This document shows positions 33,904 to 41,621 of a stretch of 64,000 nucleotides of DNA, one piece after another. Position 1 is the stretch's first letter. Each line of letters opens with the position of its first letter. A model generated the notes under the pieces. It ran no database searches, had not been told where the DNA came from, and saw only the letters and a program-made list of their open reading frames with translations. Location of the stretch: contig CP013703.1 in the NCBI GenBank assembly GCA_001563305.1, positions 186,001-250,000 on the forward strand, in the 5' to 3' direction. A program made the translations under genes and the position numbers. Source of the DNA: a methanogenic archaeon mixed culture ISO4-G1 (lineage in GTDB: Archaea; Thermoplasmatota; Thermoplasmata; Methanomassiliicoccales; Methanomethylophilaceae).

Positions 33904-34928
33904 GGATCAATGTTATAGCGTTCTCTACGAACGGATGCAGGACCGCGAAGAGGCTTAAGGAGGCATTCCCGGAAGAGGACATGAGGATATTCGCAAAGAC
34001 CCAGTGCGACACTTTGGGAGTCGAGCGCGTCGAGGAGAAGGCCAGCGAATGGACCAGGAAATCCTTCGAGGAATGTGACGCGATCGTCTACATCGGGGCG
34101 ATCGGCATCGCGGTCAGATACATAGCGCCGTACATCAAGGCCAAGACAGTGGACCCGGCGATCATCGGGATGGACGAGCACGGCAAATGGGCCGTGGCGT
34201 TGCTGGCGGGACACATCGGAGGAGCGAACGCTCTCACCGCCAGGATAGCTGAGAGGATGGGCTCCGAGCCGATCATCACGACGGCCACTGACCTTAATGG
34301 GAAGTTCTCCGTGGACACCTTCGCGACCGTCAACGGTCTGAGGATAATGGGCCTCAGGACCGCCCAGGACGTCTCGGTCAGGGTACTGGACGGGGCGTTC
34401 GTGGGATTCACATCCGACATCCCAGTGCAGGGCGATCTGCCCGCAGGGCTGACGCTGGCGGATTCCGGGGAGTTCGGGGTCAGCATCTCCACCGACGTGG
34501 AGAAGCAGCCGTTCGGCACCACCATGCGCCTGGTGCCCATGGACATCGTCCTCGGGATAGGCTGCAAGCGCGACACCGATCCGGAGGCAATGCTGGAATT
34601 CGTGTCCGGCATCCTCAGGGAGGACGGCATCCCCCAGCAGAGGGTCGCGGCGGTCTGCAGCATCGACCTCAAGAAGGACGAGCAGGCGATCCTGTCGCTG
34701 GCCAAGGCGTTCCGCGTTCCGGCCAAGTTCTACACCTCCGGAGAGCTGATGGAGCTCGAGGGGGAGTTCACCAAATCCGATTTCGTCAAGTCGGTCACGT
34801 CCGTGGACTGCGTCTGCGAGCGTTCGTCCGTGAGGCCGTTCGGCGGGGAGATCATCAGGAGGAAGACCGCCAAGGACGGCATGACGATAGCGATTTGCCG
34901 TAGGCCCATGGAGGTCAAATTCCTATGA
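33900..34928 (+). CDS. cbiG: Cobalt-precorrin-5A hydrolase
   Basis: The 342-residue protein opens the delta-lactone and releases acetaldehyde in the anaerobic pathway. Domains in order are the N-terminal RINVIAFSTNGCRTAKRL, the central VYIGAIGIAVRYIAPYIK and WAVALLAGHIGGANALTARI, and the C-terminal VLGIGCKRDTDPEAML with SVDCVCERSSV. GTG start overlapping the cbiD stop. All regions of full-length CbiG are present. Confidence 0.93.
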   Translation: MRINVIAFSTNGCRTAKRLKEAFPEEDMRIFAKTQCDTLGVERVEEKASEWTRKSFEECDAIVYIGAIGIAVRYIAPYIKAKTVDPAIIGMDEHGKWAVALLAGHIGGANALTARIAERMGSEPIITTATDLNGKFSVDTFATVNGLRIMGLRTAQDVSVRVLDGAFVGFTSDIPVQGDLPAGLTLADSGEFGVSISTDVEKQPFGTTMRLVPMDIVLGIGCKRDTDPEAMLEFVSGILREDGIPQQRVAAVCSIDLKKDEQAILSLAKAFRVPAKFYTSGELMELEGEFTKSDFVKSVTSVDCVCERSSVRPFGGEIIRRKTAKDGMTIAICRRPMEVKFL

Positions 34929-36907
34929 CTGGCATATTCATATTCTCGGGCACGACGGAGGGCAGGAGGCTGTCCAAGCAGCTCGCCGAGGCGGGAGCCG
35001 ACGTCCATGTCAGGGTGGCCACCGAATACGGCGCCGAGGTCATGGGATACGACCCAAACATCGACGTGCAGGTCGGGAGCTGCGGCGGCGCCGAGGGCAT
35101 AGCCGACCAGATCAGGAAGAACGGTTACGGCATCGTCGTGGATGCCACGCACCCTTACGCCCTGAACATAACCGAGCACATCAGGCAGGCCTGCGAGGCC
35201 ACCGGTGCCGAGTACATCAGGCTCAAGAGGTCCGAATCGGACACGGGTTCGTCCAACATCGTCAAGGTGTCCTCCGTCCAGGAGGCGGTGGACTATCTCA
35301 AGGACAAGGAGGGGAACATCCTCGCATCCACCGGATCCAAGGACATCGCCCTCTACACCCAGATCCCCGACTACAAGGAGAGGGTCACCGCCAGGGTGCT
35401 GTCCACCATGGAATCGGTGCAGAAGTGCGCCGAATACGGATTCTCGGGAAAGAACCTCATCTGCGCACAGGGCCCGTTTTCCGAGGAGACCAACTACGCC
35501 ACGCTGAAACAGATAGACGCCAGGTATCTGGTGACCAAGGACTCCGGGACGGCCGGAGGCTACGAGGACAAGGTGCGTGCCGCCATGAGGGCGGGCGCCA
35601 CGGTGATCCTCATCGAGAGGCCCAAGGAAGAGGGCTCGACCTACGACCAGGTCGTGGAACAACTCAATTTGAAGCTGGGATTGAACATGGAAGTTTCTAG
35701 ATCCGCCGGGAAGAGGACGGTCAACGTCATCGGCATAGGCATGGGGGGCAGCGGTCTCACGCTGTCGGCCAAGAACAGGATAGACGGCTCCGATCTGGTG
35801 ATCGGCGCCAGGAGGATGGTGGAATCCGTCGCCGCGGGCAAGGTCATCCTGGAGGAGTACAAGGCCGACGAGATCGTGAAGTACCTCAGGGAGAACCCCC
35901 AGTACACTGACGTGTCGGTCCTGATGTCCGGGGACATAGGCTTCTACAGCGGGGCCAAAAAGCTGCTGCTGGCACTTGATGCGGACGAGTTCGATGTGAA
36001 CACGGAGCCGGGTATATCATCGGCGGTCTACCTATGCGCCAAGATGGGGACATCGTGGCAGGACGTGTACATGACGAGCGCCCACGGAAGGGAGGCCAAC
36101 CTGGTTGGTCTGAGCAGGGTCCACGCGAAGGTGTTCACGCTGCTCTCCGACGAGTCAACGGTCCATGCTATGGCCAAGCAGTTCATCGACTACCAGATGG
36201 ATGTGAGCATCACGGTCGGCCAGGACTTCGGATACGATTCTGAGAAGATATTCACCGGCACGCCGGAGGAGGTCCTGAAGGAGCCGTTCGGGAAGCTGTG
36301 CGTCGCACTAATCCAGAATGATTCCCCCGTGACATCGAACCCGGTCAGCATCCCCGATGAGGATTTCATCAGGGGCGACGCCCCGATGACCAAGAGCGAG
36401 GTCAGGGCGCTGTCCGTGGCCAAGCTCAAGCTCTCGGACGATTCCGTCGTCTACGACATAGGCGCCGGCACGGGCTCCGTGTCGATCGAGATGGCGCTGG
36501 TCGCCCTCAACGGGAACGTGTTTGCGATAGAGAAGGAGGATCCCGCTGCGGACCTTATAGAGACCAACAAGATCAAGTTCAAGACCCCCAACGTGCAGGT
36601 CGTCAGGGGACTGGCGCCCGAGGCCATGGCCGACCTCCCGGTCCCGACTCATGCGTTCATCGGGGGTTCGTCCGGCAATCTCAAGGACATCGTGAGATGC
36701 CTGCTGGACAAGAACCCCGACATAAGGATCGTGATCAACTCGGTGACCATCGAGACCCTGGAGGAGACCACGCAGGCCATCAGGGAGTTCGGACTGGTCG
36801 AGGAGGACTTCTCCTGCATCAACGTCTCGAAGGCCAGGAAGCTGGGCAAATACCATCTCATGACGGCCCAGAATCCAGTGTACATTGCAGTGGTGAGAGG
36901 AAGATGA
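34925..36907 (+). CDS. cbiJET: Fusion protein CbiJ-CbiE-CbiT
   Basis: This 660-residue protein joins three cobalamin enzymes. Residues 1 to about 258 are cobalt-precorrin-6A reductase CbiJ (IFIFSGTTEGRRLSKQLAE, VVDATHPYALNITEHI, LICAQGPFSEETN, TKDSGTAGGYEDKV). Residues about 265-455 are the CbiE C5-methylase (VNVIGIGMGGSGLTLSAKN, LMSGDIGFYSGAKKLL). Residues about 470-660 are the CbiT C15-methyltransferase/decarboxylase (DDAPMTKSEVRA-like start, YDIGAGTGSVSIEMALVA, HAFIGGSSGNLKDIV). CbiE-CbiT fusions are well known (CobL); adding CbiJ at the N-terminus is less common. It overlaps cbiG and cbiA by four bases. Confidence 0.92.
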   Translation: MTGIFIFSGTTEGRRLSKQLAEAGADVHVRVATEYGAEVMGYDPNIDVQVGSCGGAEGIADQIRKNGYGIVVDATHPYALNITEHIRQACEATGAEYIRLKRSESDTGSSNIVKVSSVQEAVDYLKDKEGNILASTGSKDIALYTQIPDYKERVTARVLSTMESVQKCAEYGFSGKNLICAQGPFSEETNYATLKQIDARYLVTKDSGTAGGYEDKVRAAMRAGATVILIERPKEEGSTYDQVVEQLNLKLGLNMEVSRSAGKRTVNVIGIGMGGSGLTLSAKNRIDGSDLVIGARRMVESVAAGKVILEEYKADEIVKYLRENPQYTDVSVLMSGDIGFYSGAKKLLLALDADEFDVNTEPGISSAVYLCAKMGTSWQDVYMTSAHGREANLVGLSRVHAKVFTLLSDESTVHAMAKQFIDYQMDVSITVGQDFGYDSEKIFTGTPEEVLKEPFGKLCVALIQNDSPVTSNPVSIPDEDFIRGDAPMTKSEVRALSVAKLKLSDDSVVYDIGAGTGSVSIEMALVALNGNVFAIEKEDPAADLIETNKIKFKTPNVQVVRGLAPEAMADLPVPTHAFIGGSSGNLKDIVRCLLDKNPDIRIVINSVTIETLEETTQAIREFGLVEEDFSCINVSKARKLGKYHLMTAQNPVYIAVVRGR

Positions 36908-38259
36908 GCCTGCCAAGGTTCCTCATAGCTGCCCCTTCCAGCGGAAGCGGGAAGACGCTCATAACATGCGGTATTCTCCAGGCATTGGTCAACCGCGGTC
37001 TTAAGGTAGCATCGTTCAAGTGCGGGCCAGATTACATCGATCCCATGTTCCACAGCAGGGTCATCGGGACCAGGTCCAAGAATCTGGATGCCTACTTTGT
37101 TGGAACAGATACGCTCAGATATCTCTTCGTCAGGACAGCATCCGAGAACGATATCTCGGTCATCGAGGGTGTAATGGGATTCTACGACGGTAACAGTGTC
37201 CTCAGCATGGAGGCCAGTTCCCATGACGTGTCCAGGAAGCTCGATGCCCCTGTGATACTCCTTATCAACAGCAAGGGCGCCAGCATCTCCAACCTGGCCA
37301 CGCTGAAGGGATTCCTGAACTTCACCGAGAATAACATTAAGGGCGTGATCTTCAACCAGATGTCGCAGAAGGTCTTCGACATGATCAAACCGGAGGTCGA
37401 GAAGCTGGGTATCAAGGCGATCGGATACGTCCCGAAGGTCAGCCATCTGATCCTGGAGAGTAGGCATCTCGGACTGGTCCTACCCAATGAGATCGAAGAG
37501 CTCAAGGACAAGCTCAACCAGCTTGCAGAGGTCCTCGAGGGATCCTTGGACATTGACCTGCTGATGGAGTTGGCATCGTCCGCACCAGATCTGGAATACA
37601 CTGTGCCAGAGGTGAAGAAGCTCGAAACACCGGTCAGGATCGGTCTTGCCCAGGACGATGTGTTCTGCTTCACCTATGAGGACAACATCGAGATGATGAC
37701 GAGGATGGGCGCGGAGATCGTCGAATTCTCTCCTTTGAATGACAGTAAACTGCCCGATGTCGATGCCATAGTTCTTTCTGGAGGATATCCGGAACTCCAT
37801 GCAGACAAACTCTGCTCGAACAAGCCCATGCTCGAGGCCATCCGCAGGAAGGTCCAAGGAGGTATGCCCTGTCTTGCGGAATGCGGCGGTTTCATGTACC
37901 TACATGAGAGGCTCGAGGATGCTGACGGCAACATGCACGACTCATGCGGTGTCATCAAAGGGGAGGTCAGGAACACCGGGAAGCTATCCAGATTCGGTTA
38001 CATCACTGTGTCCTCGGACGATCCCAGATCCATTCTGAAGGATGGGTCAGTCAAGGGACACGAGTTCCACTATTGGGACAGCGACAACTGCGGATCCTCC
38101 TGGAAGGCAGTGAAGACCAATGGGAAGGAGTACACATGCATGCATGAGGAAGGCAATCTTATCGCAGGATATCCTCATCTGTACTTCTATTCGAATCCTA
38201 GTGCCGCTTACAATTTCCTTTTGAAAGTCGCGGACTACAAGAAGAAAGGAAAACCCTGA
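36904..38259 (+). CDS. cbiA: Cobyrinic acid a,c-diamide synthase
   Basis: The 451-residue ATP- and glutamine-dependent amidase has the N-terminal P-loop FLIAAPSSGSGKTLITCGIL, then FKCGPDYIDPMFH and VMGFYDGNS. The C-terminal class I-like glutamine amidotransferase half carries VLSGGYPELHAD, the nucleophile in PCLAECGGFMYL and the His in KGHEFHYWD. Start ATG overlaps the fusion gene stop. Its third codon positions are visibly richer in A and T than in cbiD-cbiG-cbiJET, so it may have a different history or expression level. It ends within a strong hairpin. Confidence 0.94.
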   Translation: MSLPRFLIAAPSSGSGKTLITCGILQALVNRGLKVASFKCGPDYIDPMFHSRVIGTRSKNLDAYFVGTDTLRYLFVRTASENDISVIEGVMGFYDGNSVLSMEASSHDVSRKLDAPVILLINSKGASISNLATLKGFLNFTENNIKGVIFNQMSQKVFDMIKPEVEKLGIKAIGYVPKVSHLILESRHLGLVLPNEIEELKDKLNQLAEVLEGSLDIDLLMELASSAPDLEYTVPEVKKLETPVRIGLAQDDVFCFTYEDNIEMMTRMGAEIVEFSPLNDSKLPDVDAIVLSGGYPELHADKLCSNKPMLEAIRRKVQGGMPCLAECGGFMYLHERLEDADGNMHDSCGVIKGEVRNTGKLSRFGYITVSSDDPRSILKDGSVKGHEFHYWDSDNCGSSWKAVKTNGKEYTCMHEEGNLIAGYPHLYFYSNPSAAYNFLLKVADYKKKGKP

Positions 38260-38298
38260 GACACTGATTATCAGATACTTTACCCGTGTGTCTCAGGG
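38254..38298. terminator. Long inverted repeat over the cbiA stop codon
   Basis: A perfect 11-bp stem CCCTGAGACAC (38254-38264) / GTGTCTCAGGG (38288-38298) encloses a 23-base loop that itself contains TGAT/ATCA. The 5' arm includes the cbiA stop. It probably ends the cobalamin transcript; no long T run follows. Confidence 0.5.
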
Positions 38299-38367
38299 AA
38301 TGGGCGGATACTCCAAGGACGCAATGATATGATCAGATGCCAAGCCGCCCTCTCGGCATTTGAGCGT

Positions 38368-38697
38368 TCAAGCAGTTTCTGTGGTAGGCATTTCGATGCT
38401 TACCCTGTTGGCAATGAAGACCATGATTGCCCAGATGGCCAAGATTATCAGAAGCATCGGTACCCCGATCTCTCCCATTTCGGCAAGCATTTCTGCTGTG
38501 TCCTCAGGGTCTGACATGGCTGTCAGGAAGGGAGGCCAGGGCACAATCTCTCCATGCCAGATGTGCTCTACAAGAAGTGCTAGCACACCTCCCCAAATCA
38601 TTATGTTCAACCAACCAATATGATATTTCTCAGGAATCTTATTCCTGAATGCTGTGGTAAAGACTCCGACTGTGGCGGCGACCAAGAAACATGCCAT
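38368..38697 (-). CDS. Small three-TM membrane protein, subunit 2 of a pair
   Basis: The 109-residue protein has three hydrophobic segments: 1-18 (MACFLVAATVGVFTTAF), 28-45 (IGWLNIMIWGGVLALLVEH) and 77-97 (GVPMLLIILAIWAIMVFI). An EHIWHGE motif ends the second helix, and an acidic loop (MSDPEDTAEMLAEMGE) follows. Its ATG overlaps the stop of the upstream gene (TAATG). The two proteins have the same size and layout and share the acidic-His motif after helix two, so they may form a complex. I recognise no family. Composition is lower in GC than the cobalamin genes. Confidence 0.65.
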   Translation of the reverse strand: MACFLVAATVGVFTTAFRNKIPEKYHIGWLNIMIWGGVLALLVEHIWHGEIVPWPPFLTAMSDPEDTAEMLAEMGEIGVPMLLIILAIWAIMVFIANRVSIEMPTTETA

Positions 38698-39014
38698 TAC
38701 TGTGCCTCCTCTGTTGTATTCTTGTTTTTATTGTCTGTTTTAGTGATTTTTACTCTGTCCAGGATGACTGCAATCTCCCAGACCATGAAGACTGGAATTA
38801 TCATGCATAGACTGAGCATGAACGGATCTACTCCAACCTCCAAGAAGTCTCCCTCAGCACCCTCTAGGAACCAACCGATCACATGATCCACGAATATCAT
38901 GGCAGTGAGCGCCCAAAAAGCGAGTGCGAGATGACCATAACGATTCACTCCCGGTTTATTGATCCAAGCGAAGGTCGCTACTAAAGCGCAAATCGCTGCT
39001 ATAACTAGCCACAT
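38697..39014 (-). CDS. Small three-TM membrane protein, subunit 1 of a pair
   Basis: The 105-residue protein has helices at about 1-18 (MWLVIAAICALVATFAWI), 26-45 (GHLALAFWALTAMIFVDHV) and 63-83 (FMLSLCMIIPVFMVWEIAV). Helix two ends in DHVIGWFLEG, paralleling the EHIWHGE of its partner. A Lys/Asn-rich tail (KTDNKNKNTTEEAQ) follows. A GGAGG Shine-Dalgarno lies about 12 bases before the ATG, and a TATA-like TTTTATATATTG is further upstream on the reverse strand. No family is recognised. Confidence 0.65.
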   Translation of the reverse strand: MWLVIAAICALVATFAWINKPGVNRYGHLALAFWALTAMIFVDHVIGWFLEGAEGDFLEVGVDPFMLSLCMIIPVFMVWEIAVILDRVKITKTDNKNKNTTEEAQ

Positions 39015-39340
39015 TTTTGCTTAGTCCTCCATAGTGTTACTTTTTGTAAAAAAGTATGCAATATATAAAATTTACCAAAAAATAGCATTAAAAACTGAGT
39101 GTTTTAACATGATTATTGCACTTTTTATCCAATCATATATAAATATATCTAATTTAACAGAGAGCAAGAAAAAGGCAGATATGATGTCAAATAATATGTC
39201 GGTATGTCGTGTCTTTCAAACGTTACTTTGATAATCCTCTTCTCCTTCTTCCATATATTACGCGCACGTAAACCCGTAGATATCTTTATATTAAGGACCA
39301 GTATACAACGGCTTACCCAAATGTCGGGAGAGTCAGAAAT
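39015..39340. other. AT-rich divergent intergenic region
   Basis: This 326-base AT-rich gap separates the leftward membrane pair from the rightward ribosomal operon. It contains the leftward TATA-like TTTTATATATTG near 39057-39070 and the rightward TTTATATTA at 39285-39293. A 7-codon frame ATG-TCG-GGA-GAG-TCA-GAA-ATA-TGA at 39321-39344 overlaps the L18e start as ATGA. A 65-codon open frame at 39034-39231 looks like AT-rich noise and is not called. Confidence 0.55.
39285..39293 (+). promoter_or_regulatory. TATA box of the ribosomal protein/RpoN operon
   Basis: TTTATATTA lies about 50 bases before the L18e ATG. Transcription would begin near 39318, giving a leader of about 20-25 bases. Confidence 0.5.
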
Positions 39341-39700
39341 ATGACAACAGCAAAGACGAACCCCCAGCTGGTCGCCCTCATCGACAACCTGAAGGCAATC
39401 ACAAGGGACAACAACGCTGCTATCTGGCGAGACATCGCGCTTAGGCTCGAGAAACCCAAGAGGAACTGGGCCGAAGCGAATCTCAGCAAAATCGAGAGGT
39501 ACGCCAAGGACGGGGAGACGATCCTCGTTCCTGGTAAGGTTCTCGCAGCAGGTAGCATCAGCAAGAAGGTAACAGTAGCCGCATACAGCTTCTCCGATGC
39601 TGCCGCGAAAGCAATCGTAGCCGCAGGCGGAAAAGTTCTGTCCATCGAGGATCTCGCAAAGGAGAACCCCAACGGAACAGGCGTCAGGATCATGAGGTGA
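39341..39700 (+). CDS. rpl18e: 50S ribosomal protein L18e
   Basis: The 119-residue protein matches archaeal/eukaryotic L18e, with LDN-helix start LIDNLKAITRDNNAAIWRD, SKIERYAKDGETILVPGKVL, VAAYSFSDAAAKAI and ending NPNGTGVRIMR. It begins the conserved archaeal order L18e-L13-S9-RpoN. The stop overlaps an upstream alternative start of L13. A short leader frame overlaps its start codon. Confidence 0.95.
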   Translation: MTTAKTNPQLVALIDNLKAITRDNNAAIWRDIALRLEKPKRNWAEANLSKIERYAKDGETILVPGKVLAAGSISKKVTVAAYSFSDAAAKAIVAAGGKVLSIEDLAKENPNGTGVRIMR

Positions 39701-39705
39701 TTTGG

Positions 39706-40131
39706 ATGGTTACAGTTATCGACGGAAGGAACCTCATTCACGGCAGGCTCGCAGCCATCGTCGCGAAGAGGATCATGAACGGCGAGGAGATCGTCGTTGT
39801 CAACGCGGAAGCCATTATCATCACCGGTAAGAAAGAGAACACCTTCGCCGACTTCAAGGCAAAGGTCGACCGCGGAGACACAACCAAGAGGAAAGGACCG
39901 TTCTACCCCCGCAGGGCAGATCTCCTGTTCAAGAGGTGCGTCAGAGGAATGATCCCCTGGACATCCACCAGCGGAAGGGACGCCTACAGGAGACTCCACG
40001 TGTTCGTTGGAACCCCCAAACAGTTCCAGGAATCCGAGATGGAGAGGCCTGAGGGAGCAGTCAAGAAGATCGGCGGTTATTACACAACCCTGGGTACCGT
40101 ATCCAAATTCCTGGGTTCAAAAGTGAGATGA
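39706..40131 (+). CDS. rpl13: 50S ribosomal protein L13
   Basis: The 141-residue protein starts MVTVIDGRNLIHGRLAAIVA, contains VVNAEAIIITGKKENTF and RGMIPWTSTSGRDAYRRL, and has the family's length. ATG 39706 is used because GGTGAT lies just upstream; an in-frame GTG at 39697 would overlap L18e. It sits between L18e and S9, as in many archaea. Confidence 0.95.
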   Translation: MVTVIDGRNLIHGRLAAIVAKRIMNGEEIVVVNAEAIIITGKKENTFADFKAKVDRGDTTKRKGPFYPRRADLLFKRCVRGMIPWTSTSGRDAYRRLHVFVGTPKQFQESEMERPEGAVKKIGGYYTTLGTVSKFLGSKVR

Positions 40132-40135
40132 TTCC

Positions 40136-40537
40136 ATGGTCGAGTGCGTAAACACAAGTGGAAAGAGGAAGACCGCCATCGCAAGGGCCGTTGTTAAGGC
40201 TGGTACCGGAAAGGTCACCATCAACAAGGTCCCCCTTGACGTCTTCACACCCGAACTCGCAAGGCTCAAGATCGAGGAACCCCTCGGACTTGTACCCGAG
40301 AAGGCAGAGAAGGTCGACATCGCCGTCAACGTCAGCGGCGGAGGTGTCATGGGACAGGCAGCAGCCGCCAGGACCGCCATCGCCAGAGGACTTGTGCAGT
40401 TCTACAAGGACGATGAGCTCGAGGCCGTGTTCAGGGCTTACGACAGGACTCTTATCATCAACGATGACAGGAGGAAGCTGCCTAAGAACCCCCAGGGACC
40501 CGGTGCCCGTGCCAAGAAGCAGAAGTCATACCGTTGA
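40136..40537 (+). CDS. rps9: 30S ribosomal protein S9
   Basis: The 133-residue protein has the family start NTSGKRKTAIARAVVKAGTG, the central VNVSGGGVMGQAAAARTAI and the conserved C-terminus GPGARAKKQKSYR. It begins four bases after the L13 stop. Confidence 0.96.
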   Translation: MVECVNTSGKRKTAIARAVVKAGTGKVTINKVPLDVFTPELARLKIEEPLGLVPEKAEKVDIAVNVSGGGVMGQAAAARTAIARGLVQFYKDDELEAVFRAYDRTLIINDDRRKLPKNPQGPGARAKKQKSYR

Positions 40538-40546
40538 AGTGATAGC

Positions 40547-40738
40547 ATGATAATTCCAGTGAGATGTTTCACATGCGGAAAGGTCGTGGGCTCCGCCTAC
40601 CCTGAGTACGCAAAGCGTGTGAAGGCAGGGGAGAACCCCAAGGACGTCCTCGACGACCTGGGATTCGAGAGATACTGCTGCCGCAGGATGATCGTCTCCC
40701 ATGCTGATCTGATCGGCGAGATCGCGCCTCTAGGATGA
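40547..40738 (+). CDS. rpoN: DNA-directed RNA polymerase subunit N
   Basis: The 63-residue subunit corresponds to eukaryotic Rpb10. The zinc-binding pattern [16 protein letters not shown] and the [11 protein letters not shown] motif are both complete. It follows S9 by nine bases and is the last gene before a strong terminator. Confidence 0.97.
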   Translation: MIIPVRCFTCGKVVGSAYPEYAKRVKAGENPKDVLDDLGFERYCCRRMIVSHADLIGEIAPLG

Positions 40739-40747
40739 AACTTCATA

Positions 40748-40771
40748 CCCGTCTGGATTTCTCCAGACGGG
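40748..40771 (+). terminator. Terminator of the ribosomal operon
   Basis: A perfect 10-bp stem CCCGTCTGGA/TCCAGACGGG with a four-base loop lies ten bases after the rpoN stop. Confidence 0.75.
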
Positions 40772-40819
40772 TCCTTAATACAAAACGCTTTAAACAGAAA
40801 CAGATTACCCCGAAATGTC

Positions 40820-40892
40820 GGGCCCGTGGGGTAGCTTGGTATCCTTCGTGCTTGGGGTGCACGTAACTCCAGTTCAAATCTGGGCGGGCCCA
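40820..40892 (+). tRNA. tRNA-Pro (GGG)
   Basis: Acceptor GGGCCCG pairs perfectly with CGGGCCC. Anticodon stem CGTGC/GCACG encloses loop TTGGGGT, giving anticodon GGG. T loop TTCAAAT. The discriminator is A and no CCA is encoded. A low-GC segment with a broken Fic gene follows, consistent with integration beside a tRNA. Confidence 0.92.
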
Positions 40893-40910
40893 CTCTTGTA
40901 CCCTCTTGTT

Positions 40911-41344
40911 TTAGAATGTCAATAAGTCAGAGATCAGCAGTTCCATCTCCGTATAGTTGCAGGTCATGGAGTCAGATGCGGCCTTGATCATCCTTTCTGA
41001 GTTAAGGTTCTCAAATGATAACGCGTGACCAGATTCAGATACAAGTTGTTGTATGAATTTGCGCTGGGCACGTCCATTGCTTTCCCGAAGCGGGTGGGCT
41101 GCATCGATCTCTCCCAAGTAGTATGCAATCCTGGAGATATACTGGGCTCTGTCGTCACCATCTTTCAGATTCGAACTTTCCTTTGATCGGATTCTTGTCC
41201 AATTCGTCCATCTTGATAACAGTGATGATACCTTCAATGGATGCAAGCTTATTGTAATCTGTAATCCCAAGTTTGTTGCGGAGGACTAGAGTCTGGATAG
41301 CAATAAGTATCGTCCTCGATGGAGAAATATGGCTCGATAGGCAT
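40911..41344 (-). pseudogene. Decayed Fic-domain toxin (VbhT-like)
   Basis: Reading leftward, ATG 41344 opens a frame with the Fic N-terminus (MPIEPYFSIEDDTYCYP). The reading then breaks near 41290. The +1/-1 frame continues with LRNKLGITDYNKLA and ITVIKMDELDKNPIK, and a third frame holds RIAYYLGEIDAAHPL plus the Fic motif HPLRESNGRAQR (41040-41110 region). About 50-60 residues normally lying between KGKFE and the next helix are missing. The Fic motif also has Phe to Leu and Gly to Ser changes. One frameshift plus an internal deletion means this is a remnant. Confidence 0.75.
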
Positions 41345-41349
41345 AGTTT

Positions 41350-41502
41350 TCAAGATCTGGATACAATAATGTCTATAGCGTCTTGGACTGAGATTTCGCC
41401 TCTGTAACAGCGAAGAGCTATCTGTCTGTCTTCATCTGAAATATGGAAGCCTTCAGCTTCTACAGAGCTGATGTTACTATTCAGGATAGACGCCTCATCC
41501 AT
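41350..41502 (-). CDS. VbhA-like antitoxin of the Fic remnant
   Basis: The 50-residue protein starts MDEASILNSNISSVEAEGFH and contains SVEAEG, which fits the inhibitory pattern [S/T]xxxE[G/N] of class I Fic antitoxins that blocks the ATP site of the partner. Two helices follow (SDEDRQIALRCYRG, VQDAIDIIV), as in VbhA. The frame is intact even though the adjacent toxin gene, five bases downstream, is broken. It may now be a relic without a partner, or act on another Fic protein. Confidence 0.65.
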   Translation of the reverse strand: MDEASILNSNISSVEAEGFHISDEDRQIALRCYRGEISVQDAIDIIVSRS

Positions 41503-41621
41503 GCTGTGAAGTATACAAACTAATCAGTTAAATGTATTATTTGGGCGTCATAGAATGTGTATGTAGGACCCTGAGCGACAGATCTCCGGAAGTATGTATA
41601 TGGATGGATGTCGCCGCAGTG

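Noticed and set aside
39034-39231. 65-residue AT-rich open frame
   Set aside because: No start signal, Lys/Ile/Asn-rich composition from AT-rich DNA, and it lies over the promoter region.
40911-41344. Programmed frameshifting in the Fic gene
   Set aside because: There is no slippery site, the shifts occur more than once, and a whole segment of the Fic domain is missing, so decay is the simpler explanation.
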